Shown: one piece after another, positions 1 through 5,470 of the stretch
How positions within the stretch are numbered: position 1 is the stretch's first letter
Layout of the letters: the number at the start of each line of letters is the position of its first letter
Assembly: GCA_012511135.1 (NCBI GenBank)
Contig: JAAZGQ010000270.1
Span: 1-10,189, forward strand
Direction: 5' to 3'
From: Bacteroidales bacterium
GTDB taxonomy: Bacteria; Bacteroidota; Bacteroidia; Bacteroidales; UBA1402
DNA: 10,189 bases
The notes under the pieces: generated by a model
What the model was told of the DNA's origin: nothing
Database searches by the model: none
What the model saw: the letters and a program-made list of their open reading frames with translations, nothing else
Position numbers and translations under genes: made by a program

Positions 1-662
1 AACATCTTTAAATGCACATGCTGGTGCTGCTTGATGTTATTCAGATAATAAGGAATAATGTCGTTGTAGCGGATGCCCAGGCGGGATGTGTAGAAATCGA
101 ACTTAGGTTCTTCTTCTGATGCAATACGGATGCCGATCTTAAAATCTTTGTCAAGATTCTCTTTCAATAGATCCAGTTCAAACTTATTGTCGAGTATGGA
201 AATGGTATTTTCAAATCCGTTTCTGATAAGTGATTGGATGTTCTCTATGTATTGGGGGCGTTTAAACCCATTACAAAGAATGTATTTATCTTTGGTAATT
301 TTCCCTTCCTCATACAAGGATTCTATGATGTTTATGTCGAAGGCCGAGGATGTTTCAATATGTATATTTTGTTTCAAGACTTCTTCCAAAACAAACGAAA
401 AGTGGGAGCTCTTTGTGCAGTAACAATAGTGGTAATCGCCCTCGTAATCGGCTTTTGCCATAGCTACGTTAAACATTTTCTTGGCTCGCTGAATGTTTTG
501 GGAAATCTTAGGTAAGTAAAAGATTCTCAACGGAGTACCATATTGTTTGATGATATCCATCAAAGGAATGTCAAACCACTGCAGTTCGTCTTCGATCAAG
601 GAAAATTCCTCATTCGGGAACTCAAACGATTGTTCAATTAAATGTCTGTACTTGTTTTTCAT
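1..662 (-). CDS. Arginine decarboxylase-like PLP enzyme, fold type III (N-terminal part, cut by window edge)
   Basis: The minus strand is open from an ATG at 662 to the left edge, giving about 220 N-terminal residues. It belongs to the Orn/DAP/Arg decarboxylase family 2, alanine-racemase-like barrel. The segment YCYCTKSSHF (residues 79-88) carries the lysine (K84) expected to bind PLP, followed by HIETSSAFDI (101-110) and a barrel motif RLGIRYNDI (194-202). The N-terminus resembles the roughly 460-residue proteins annotated as arginine decarboxylase in Flavobacteriia, not the roughly 630-residue SpeA of Bacteroides. The expected reaction is arginine to agmatine plus CO2 in the cytoplasm, feeding polyamine synthesis. 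Substrate specificity is inferred, because the C-terminal substrate-binding half lies outside the window; another basic amino acid or carboxynorspermidine-type substrate cannot be excluded. No in-frame upstream ATG competes with the chosen start. A likely promoter lies about 105 bp upstream. Confidence 0.82.
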   Translation of the reverse strand, partial: MKNKYRHLIEQSFEFPNEEFSLIEDELQWFDIPLMDIIKQYGTPLRIFYLPKISQNIQRAKKMFNVAMAKADYEGDYHYCYCTKSSHFSFVLEEVLKQNIHIETSSAFDINIIESLYEEGKITKDKYILCNGFKRPQYIENIQSLIRNGFENTISILDNKFELDLLKENLDKDFKIGIRIASEEEPKFDFYTSRLGIRYNDIIPYYLNNIKQHQHVHLKM

Positions 663-766
663 TATACATTAATTGTTCATAGATGAAAAATCCAACTAAG
701 ATGGATTGTCTTATTATTATAAATCCAGATAAAACAGATTGGTCGACTCTTTCAAAAAAAGAGGGG

Positions 767-774
767 CAAAAATA
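767..774 (-). promoter_or_regulatory. Bacteroidota -7 box for the arginine decarboxylase-like gene
   Basis: On the minus strand the sequence reads TATTTTTG followed by C, a perfect TAnnTTTG match. No exact TTTG sits at the usual 19-21 nt upstream distance (TTTC is near 800-797), so only the -7 half is well supported. Transcription would start near 760 and give a leader of roughly 100 nt. A small inverted repeat (CTCTTT 747-752 / AAAGAG 758-763) would fall at the 5' end of that leader. Confidence 0.5.
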
Positions 775-816
775 CAACAAATTGAACAAATACAATGAAA
801 ATGAAGAAAAAATTAC

Positions 817-1167
817 TCAACGCTCAAGAATAACTTCGGCACTTTCCATAATACCCACTATAGGAGGATGGCATTTTTTTACCTTGACTTCAATGCCTTG
901 AATTTCAGGGAAAGTATGTCGCAACTGCCGGCAAATCTTTTCGGCAAGGTGTTCTATTAGATTACAGGGAATGTGCATAACTGCGGCCACCTGTTTATAT
1001 ACTTTGGCGTAATTCAAGGTATCTTCGAGTTGATCGCTTTGGCAGGCTTTGCTCATGTCCAGACTTAGTTTCAGGTTGACCAGGTAAGTATTGCCCACTA
1101 TGCGTTCTTGTTCGTTTACGCCGTGATAGGCAAAAAACTTCATTTCGTTCAGTTGCAGGTAGTCCAT
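817..1167 (-). CDS. folB: Dihydroneopterin aldolase
   Basis: This 116-residue protein has the usual FolB length and matches the family end to end. FolB converts 7,8-dihydroneopterin to 6-hydroxymethyl-7,8-dihydropterin plus glycolaldehyde in the cytosolic folate pathway; the active enzyme is normally an octamer with active sites at subunit interfaces. Visible family features are FFAYHGVNEQER (residues 11-22), where E21 aligns with the pterin-anchoring glutamate region, LNYAKVY (51-57) with the conserved Tyr, IEHLAEKI (71-78), and KKCHPPIVGIMESAEV (97-112), where K98 aligns with the catalytic lysine. The ATG at 1167 gives a natural start (MDYLQLNEMKFFAYHG). The gene is divergent from the bactofilin gene and stands alone, with no other folate gene in view. 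Its own -7 box lies about 33 bp upstream. Confidence 0.95.
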   Translation of the reverse strand: MDYLQLNEMKFFAYHGVNEQERIVGNTYLVNLKLSLDMSKACQSDQLEDTLNYAKVYKQVAAVMHIPCNLIEHLAEKICRQLRHTFPEIQGIEVKVKKCHPPIVGIMESAEVILER

Positions 1168-1199
1168 AGTGATGTCCTTAATTGCTTTGATTGACAGGG

Positions 1200-1207
1200 C
1201 AAAAATA
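1200..1207 (-). promoter_or_regulatory. Bacteroidota -7 box for folB
   Basis: The minus strand reads TATTTTTG followed by CC, a perfect TAnnTTTG box, 33 bp upstream of the folB ATG. No clear TTTG -33 element is present at 19-21 nt, so the upstream half is weak. The predicted leader is short, about 25 nt. Confidence 0.55.
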
Positions 1208-1237
1208 CGAATTATTATAAATTTGCGTCCTTAATTT

Positions 1238-1266
1238 ATTGAATTTGATAATTAGTAGTATCTTTG
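1238..1266 (+). promoter_or_regulatory. Promoter for the bactofilin gene
   Basis: A perfect -7 box TATCTTTG lies at 1259-1266, followed by C. ATTG at 1238-1241 sits 17 nt upstream as a weak -33 element. Transcription should start near 1272, leaving a leader of about 35 nt before the ATG at 1307. The 3' base of the box is also the first base of an inverted repeat (see 1266-1305), so a repressor bound there would block this promoter. Confidence 0.6.
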
Positions 1267-1305
1267 CTAATTATAAAATTAGCTTTATCAATTTAAATTA
1301 GCTTT
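1266..1305 (+). repeat. Inverted plus direct repeat over bactofilin transcription start (operator-like)
   Basis: GCTAATT (1266-1272) and AATTAGC (1277-1283) form a perfect 7-bp inverted repeat with a 4-nt spacer, directly downstream of the -7 box. The right arm lies in AAATTAGCTTT (1276-1286), which is repeated exactly at 1295-1305, 19 nt later and ending one base before the start codon. A further AATTAG lies upstream at 1250-1255. The arrangement could be a protein operator or a small 5' leader hairpin. The region is AT-rich, so chance is possible. Confidence 0.4.
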
Positions 1306-1306
1306 T

Positions 1307-1669
1307 ATGTCAAAAGACAAGACTGTTAGCAATGGTGTTATACATAATGCTATAGCTCCGGGAACTCAGATTACCGGGAGCATCACTGCAGAAAATGACT
1401 TTCGCATAGACGGAAACATAGACGGAGACATTGTTTGTCAGGGCAAGGTGATAGTAGGTCGCCAGGGCTTTGTGAAAGGCAAAATCGTATGCGTAAATGC
1501 GGAGATTGTCGGGCAGGTGGATGGCAGAATACAGGTGTCGGAAATTCTAACCCTAAAAGCTACAGCCATAGTACAAGGCGAAATCAAGATTTCCACTCTT
1601 ATTGTGGAACCCAATGCACAATTCAACGGTAGCTGCGAAATGTTTAACAAAGAAGCACAAGCGGAATAA
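1307..1669 (+). CDS. Bactofilin (polymer-forming cytoskeletal protein, DUF583)
   Basis: This 120-residue protein is almost entirely the bactofilin core. From about residue 17 to 113 it shows the regular pattern of short beta strands and Gly turns that forms a right-handed beta-helix: GTQITGSITAENDFRIDG (19-36), NIDGDIVCQGKVIVG (37-51), VKGKIVCVNAEIVGQVDG (56-73), then TAIVQGEIKISTLIVEPNA (86-104). Bactofilins polymerise without nucleotide into filaments, often at the inner membrane, and typically position cell-wall enzymes. The N-terminal tail (about 16 residues) and C-terminal tail (about 7) are short and carry no membrane segment, so membrane association would need a partner. No M23 peptidase, a frequent neighbour of bactofilin genes, is adjacent; the gene is monocistronic, with its own promoter and terminator. 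The ATG at 1307 is preceded by an AT-rich leader without a Shine-Dalgarno sequence. The family call is firm; the cellular role is unknown. Confidence 0.93.
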   Translation: MSKDKTVSNGVIHNAIAPGTQITGSITAENDFRIDGNIDGDIVCQGKVIVGRQGFVKGKIVCVNAEIVGQVDGRIQVSEILTLKATAIVQGEIKISTLIVEPNAQFNGSCEMFNKEAQAE

Positions 1670-1685
1670 GAGATTGTTACTCAAT

Positions 1686-1724
1686 AAAAAAACGGCTGGA
1701 ACTCAAAAGTTCAGCCGTTTTTTT
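1686..1724. terminator. Bidirectional rho-independent terminator between bactofilin and nrdJ
   Basis: An A7 run (1686-1692) precedes CGGCTGGAACT (1693-1703). A CAAA loop and AGTTCAGCCG (1708-1717) follow, then a T7 run (1718-1724). The arms pair with a single bulged G. The flanking A and T runs make it functional on both strands. It ends the bactofilin transcript 17 nt after its stop codon and the converging nrdJ transcript 22 nt after its stop. Confidence 0.92.
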
Positions 1725-1745
1725 ATTATCAGATTGCAGTGATCT

Positions 1746-4277
1746 TTATCCGCAACGCGAATAATCGCAATTGATACAGTGAGCGCATTTTTCCTGATAA
1801 ATCATAGGACTTCCGCATTTGGGACATAGTTCCCCTTTTACTTCGGTGCCGTCAGGTAAATAATTTTTAAGTGCACGTTCAACCCCGTTTTTCCAGGTAT
1901 TGATGGATTTGCTGTCGAGTTCCAGGCTGCCGACCAGCTTCAATACCTGGTCGATAGGCATACCATAGCGCAACACTCCTGATATCAGTTTGGCATAATT
2001 CCAGTACTCGGGGTTGAATTTATCCGACAGACCCTCGACGGTGGTTTTGTATCCTCTGCGGTTACTAAATTGGAAGTCATAGCGTTTCACGCCCTTCTCG
2101 TCCACGTTTTTGAGTATCTTACCCCGGGTAACAGTTTTGGGCAGAGCAATGCCTTCTTCGTCGTCCTCTATACCTGTAAAGATTTCGTAAGGACGTCCGT
2201 TTTGCATACCAATAAAGGCAATCCATTTTTCTTTGTTGTTTTGAAAACGGAGTACATCGGCAACCAGTTCCTGGGGACGTTTGGGGGTGAGTTCAGGGAA
2301 GCAGATTACCCGTCCTTTGTCTTTTTTGTCGGAAGCGTCCAGCAAAACGCCTGATCTGGAGCCGTCACGATATACGGTGCAGCCCTTACAGCCCGAGCGC
2401 CAGGCCTCAACGTAAAGCTGGTTGACCAATTCTTCGCTGACGTCGTTGGGCAGATTGATGGTTACGCTGATGGAATGATCCACCCATTTTTGTATACGTC
2501 CCTGCATTTTGACCTTTTGCATCCAGTCCACGTCTTTGGAAGTCGCTTTGTAATAGGGCGATTTGGCAATCATTTCATCTAGTTCCTCCTGTTCGTAATG
2601 TTTGGCTGTGGGATAACCCTGAGCTTCCATCCAGGTGACAAATTTATGATGGAAAACGATGTATTCTTCGAAGCAGTCTCCGTTTTCGTCGGTAAAATCT
2701 ACCCTCGATTCGGGATCGTTGGGATTGATCTTGCGGCGACGTTTGTAGATGAGACTGAAGGCCGGTTCCACGCCCGAAGTGGTTTGGGTCATCAGGCTGG
2801 TAGTGCCCGTAGGAGCTATAGTCAGACAGGCAATATTGCGCCTGCCGTAGGTTTTCATTTCTTTTTTGAGCTCGGGTGCTTCATTGAACAGGCGTTTGAG
2901 GTAGGGATTTGTTTTCTCGCGCTCGTAATCAAAAATACTGAAAGCTCCACGATCTTTGGCCATATTTACCGAAGAGCGGTAAGCTTCGACGGCTACCAGG
3001 CGATGAATCTTTTCGGAAAAATCCGAGGCTTCTTCGGTGCCGTAACGCAGATTCAGGGCTGCCAGCATGTCGCCTTCGGCAGTGGTGCCTACTCCGGTTC
3101 TGCGGCCCTGGGCTGTTTTTGCTTTGATTTTTTCCCAGAGAACGCGTTCAGCCCGCTTGATTTCTGAATCTTCCGGATCGGAATTAATCTTTTCAAGGAT
3201 CATGTCAATTTTTTCCATTTCCAGATCGATGATATCGTCCATAATGCGTTGAGCCAGCGCTACATGTTTTTTGAAAAGCTCATAATCAAAATTGGCTTCG
3301 GCAGTAAAAGGCTTGTTTAGATAAGAATAAAGATTGATGGCCAAAAGACGGCAACTGTCGTAAGGGCAGAGAGGAATCTCACCGCAGGGATTGGTAGAAA
3401 CTGTGCGGAAACCCATGTCAGCGTAACAATCGGGCACCGATTCGTTCACAATGGTATCCCAAAACAGTACACCGGGTTCGGCCGACTTCCAGGCATTGTG
3501 TACAATTTTTTTCCACAAAGCTTTGGCGTTGATTTCTTTGGTTATGATCGGATTGGATACATTTACCGGATATTGTTGCGCATAGGGCAGGTTTTCGGTG
3601 GCTGCCTGCATGAATTCGTCCGTCAGCTTTACCGAGACATTGGCACCGGTCACTTTGCCCTCAATCATTTTGGCATCGATAAAAGATTCGGAATCGGGAT
3701 GCTGAATGGAAACCGTCAGCATCAGGGCACCTCGCCTGCCGTCCTGAGCCACTTCGCGGGTGGAGTTGGAATAGCGCTCCATAAAAGGAACGATTCCCGT
3801 GGAGGTGAGAGCTGAATTTTTTACAGGGGTGCCTTTGGGCCGGATGTGCGAAAGATCGTGGCCGACTCCGCCCCGGCGTTTCATCAATTGCACCTGTTCT
3901 TCGTCAATTTTAATTACGGCTCCGTAAGAGTCGGCAGCTCCGTCAATTCCAATCACAAAACAATTGGAAAGCGAGGCTACCTGAAACTTATTACCGATAC
4001 CGGTCATAGGGCTGCCTTGAGGAATAATATAACGGAAACGGTCAAATAGGTCGAAAAGCTCCTGAGCCGAGAGGGGATTGGGATAATTATTTTCGATGCG
4101 GGCAATTTCGTTGGCCAGACGCCAATGCATATCTTCCGGAGATTTTTCGTACAAATTGCCAAAAGAATCTTTGATGGCATATTTGTTTACCCAGACTCTG
4201 GCGGCCAGTTCGTCGCCCAGGAAATATTCCAGCGAAGCCTGAAAAGCTTCCTCTCGTGTGTAGATTTTTTCTTCCAT
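1746..4277 (-). CDS. nrdJ: Adenosylcobalamin-dependent (class II) ribonucleoside-diphosphate reductase
   Basis: This 843-residue enzyme reduces ribonucleotides to deoxyribonucleotides using a thiyl radical generated from adenosylcobalamin, needs no oxygen, and supplies dNTPs for DNA synthesis. The ten-stranded barrel shows the class signatures: SLSNCFVIG (102-110) with redox Cys106, NPCGE (296-300) with the Asn, radical Cys298 and Glu, DSCRLLAINL (307-316) with the probable partner Cys309, and APTGTTS (488-494), the phosphate-binding loop. GCKGCTVYRDGSR (629-641) is typical of the long class II group. Residues about 655-805 form an accessory C-terminal domain. The tail carries CPKCG (818-822) and a cluster C831, C834, C837, C842, resembling a zinc ribbon or redox-active CxxC tail that would re-reduce the active site. 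There is no beta subunit or NrdG activase gene nearby, as expected for class II. The ATG at 4277 opens MEEKIYTREEAF. A shared terminator lies downstream; the long AT-rich upstream region has no recognisable cobalamin riboswitch. Confidence 0.95.
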   Translation of the reverse strand: MEEKIYTREEAFQASLEYFLGDELAARVWVNKYAIKDSFGNLYEKSPEDMHWRLANEIARIENNYPNPLSAQELFDLFDRFRYIIPQGSPMTGIGNKFQVASLSNCFVIGIDGAADSYGAVIKIDEEQVQLMKRRGGVGHDLSHIRPKGTPVKNSALTSTGIVPFMERYSNSTREVAQDGRRGALMLTVSIQHPDSESFIDAKMIEGKVTGANVSVKLTDEFMQAATENLPYAQQYPVNVSNPIITKEINAKALWKKIVHNAWKSAEPGVLFWDTIVNESVPDCYADMGFRTVSTNPCGEIPLCPYDSCRLLAINLYSYLNKPFTAEANFDYELFKKHVALAQRIMDDIIDLEMEKIDMILEKINSDPEDSEIKRAERVLWEKIKAKTAQGRRTGVGTTAEGDMLAALNLRYGTEEASDFSEKIHRLVAVEAYRSSVNMAKDRGAFSIFDYEREKTNPYLKRLFNEAPELKKEMKTYGRRNIACLTIAPTGTTSLMTQTTSGVEPAFSLIYKRRRKINPNDPESRVDFTDENGDCFEEYIVFHHKFVTWMEAQGYPTAKHYEQEELDEMIAKSPYYKATSKDVDWMQKVKMQGRIQKWVDHSISVTINLPNDVSEELVNQLYVEAWRSGCKGCTVYRDGSRSGVLLDASDKKDKGRVICFPELTPKRPQELVADVLRFQNNKEKWIAFIGMQNGRPYEIFTGIEDDEEGIALPKTVTRGKILKNVDEKGVKRYDFQFSNRRGYKTTVEGLSDKFNPEYWNYAKLISGVLRYGMPIDQVLKLVGSLELDSKSINTWKNGVERALKNYLPDGTEVKGELCPKCGSPMIYQEKCAHCINCDYSRCG

Positions 4278-4613
4278 GATAAATAATGTAGTTATAGTAA
4301 TTGATATTATTTTAATTCCTCTGCCTCAAAGTCTCGGGTTTGTGATTTTGGATTTGCAATATTAAGTCAAATAATCAAGTGAAAAAAAAAATTAACGTAA
4401 AGATATTATTAATTCTTTCAAGTAATGAATTCTAAAAATATAAATAACAGATAATGAGCGGTATAATAAAATGAGATTAAAAGAAAAATTTTTAAAAAGA
4501 AAAATATTCAATAAAGACAGTATCTATTAAGTTGATAAAAAAAATAATTGGGAAGCATTTACAAAAAAACTACCTTTGCAATTAGAAAAAACCAAACCAA
4601 CTATTGCAGCCTT
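4278..4613. other. AT-rich divergent intergenic region between nrdJ and the nitroreductase gene
   Basis: These 336 bp are non-coding and very AT-rich, with many A runs. On the nitroreductase side they hold a good promoter (4548-4578). On the nrdJ side the best candidate -7 element is TAATATTG on the minus strand (4364-4357), one mismatch from TAnnTTTG and without a convincing -33 partner; it would give a leader of about 75 nt. I looked for a cobalamin-riboswitch-like conserved core and for a symmetrical NrdR-type box and saw neither. No ORF with coding character and no RNA gene is apparent. Confidence 0.6.
4548..4578 (+). promoter_or_regulatory. Promoter for the nitroreductase-family gene
   Basis: TACCTTTG at 4571-4578, followed by C, is a perfect -7 box. 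TTG at 4548-4550 (within AATTG) sits 20 nt upstream as the -33 element. Transcription should begin around 4584, giving a leader of about 30 nt. This decides the gene start: an in-frame TTG at 4548 lies upstream of the predicted transcription start, so the ATG at 4614 is the sensible start. Confidence 0.75.
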
Positions 4614-5351
4614 ATGGATTCGATGAAAAAAAGAGCCACGGTACGTGCTTATTCCCAACAAGATATTAGTCAGGAACTGCTGGATGAATTGCTTGAAATT
4701 GCCTGTCGTTCTTCTAACACCGGTAATATGCAAGCTTACAGCATCGTAGTCAGCCGCGATCCGGCACGTAAAAAAGCACTGGCGGCCTATCACTTCAATC
4801 AGCCACAGGTGATCAATGCTCCGGTAGTGCTTACTTTTTGTGCCGATTTCAACCGTTTTGGCAAATGGTGTGACCAACGAAATGCCCGGGCGGGTTTTAA
4901 TAATATTCAGGCCCTGGCTTATGCTTCGATTGATGCGGTAATTGCAGCTCAGACTCTTTGCGTGGCAGCCGAAGAAAAAGGCCTGGGTATCTGCTATCTG
5001 GGCACAACCACATATCTGGCTGAGGAAATTTCCGAGTTTTTGGAATTGCCGCCCCTGGTGTTCCCTGTAACCACTGTCAGCCTGGGCTATCCCCTGGAAG
5101 CTCCCAAACAATGCGAACGCCTCCCGCTGGAAGCCATCGTTCATTCCGAAATTTATCGCGATTACACCCCGGAAGACATAGACCGTCTGCATCTTGACAA
5201 AGAACAATTGCCCGAGAACCGGCATTTTGTCGAAATCAATCAAAAAGAAAACCTTGCTCAGGTTTTTGCCGAAATCCGCTATACCAAAAAAGACAACGAG
5301 CATTTTTCCGATACTCTGGTCAAGGCAGTAAAAAAGCAAGGTTTCTGTTGA
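4614..5351 (+). CDS. Nitroreductase-family FMN-dependent NAD(P)H oxidoreductase
   Basis: This 245-residue protein resembles the NfsA/FRP-type branch of the nitroreductase fold. Such enzymes are cytoplasmic FMN-containing dimers that reduce nitro compounds, quinones or flavins with NAD(P)H; the physiological substrate here is unknown. Family features are KKRATVRAY (residues 5-13) with FMN-phosphate-binding arginines, SSNTGNMQAYSIVV (33-46), a helical core including IDAVIAAQTLCVAAEEKGLGICYLG (106-130), and VTTVSLGYP (152-160). The C-terminal segment, about 210-245 (ENLAQVFAEIRYTKKDNEHF), is an extended arm typical of Bacteroidales members. The start was placed at ATG 4614 because the alternative TTG at 4548 coincides with the promoter -33 element and the 22 extra residues look unlike the family; ATG 4623 is a second possibility. 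The gene lies between two minus-strand genes and has its own promoter and terminator; the last codons and stop form part of the terminator hairpin. Confidence 0.88.
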   Translation: MDSMKKRATVRAYSQQDISQELLDELLEIACRSSNTGNMQAYSIVVSRDPARKKALAAYHFNQPQVINAPVVLTFCADFNRFGKWCDQRNARAGFNNIQALAYASIDAVIAAQTLCVAAEEKGLGICYLGTTTYLAEEISEFLELPPLVFPVTTVSLGYPLEAPKQCERLPLEAIVHSEIYRDYTPEDIDRLHLDKEQLPENRHFVEINQKENLAQVFAEIRYTKKDNEHFSDTLVKAVKKQGFC

Positions 5352-5366
5352 GAAGCCCTGCTTTTT
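5331..5366. terminator. Bidirectional terminator overlapping the nitroreductase stop codon
   Basis: The left arm 5331-5346 (AAAAAGCAAGGTTTCT) and right arm 5351-5366 (AGAAGCCCTGCTTTTT) pair over 16 positions with one G-T wobble and one A-C mismatch, around a GTTG loop. The stem ends in T5 on the plus strand and in a run of at least T5 on the minus strand. The TGA stop (5349-5351) lies in the loop and first stem base. It can end the nitroreductase transcript and also the converging dnaA transcript. The right arm is the first unit of the repeat array that follows. Confidence 0.8.
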
Positions 5367-5466
5367 GATTGTGTATTCCGGGAAGCCCTGCTAAAAACGG
5401 TTAATCCCGAAAATTTGCTATTAATCGCGAAACTATACTCTGTGTTCTGATCGTGAGACTCTGCTC
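5343..5466. repeat. Degenerate repeat array between the nitroreductase gene and dnaA
   Basis: GAAGCCCTGCT occurs exactly at 5352-5362 and 5382-5392, 30 nt apart. Related cores follow at 5409-5419 (GAAAATTTGCT), 5429-5439 (GAAACTATACT) and 5455-5465 (GAGACTCTGCT). TTAATCCCGAAA (5401-5412) and TTAATCGCGAAA (5421-5432) are 11 of 12 identical, 20 nt apart. The consensus is roughly TTnATCnCGAAA..CTGCT, in five units spaced 20-30 nt. The array fills the whole convergent gap. Its function is unknown; it may be decayed terminator copies or a protein-binding array. Confidence 0.5.
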
Positions 5467-5470
5467 TCTT

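Noticed and set aside
683..901. A 72-residue plus-strand open frame between the decarboxylase gene and folB
   Set aside because: It runs antisense into the conserved end of folB, covers the decarboxylase promoter, and has the Lys/Asn/Ile-rich composition of translated AT-rich spacer.
2598..3167. A 189-residue plus-strand open frame inside nrdJ
   Set aside because: It is antisense to the conserved reductase barrel, lacks its own promoter and has no recognisable motif.
4278..4547. Cobalamin riboswitch upstream of nrdJ
   Set aside because: The region is AT-rich without the GC-containing conserved core expected of the class. A covariance search would be decisive.
4527..5339. A 270-residue open frame on the minus strand opposite the nitroreductase gene
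   Set aside because: It overlaps the whole of a protein with clear family motifs, and its translation has no recognisable domain, so it is an antisense shadow.
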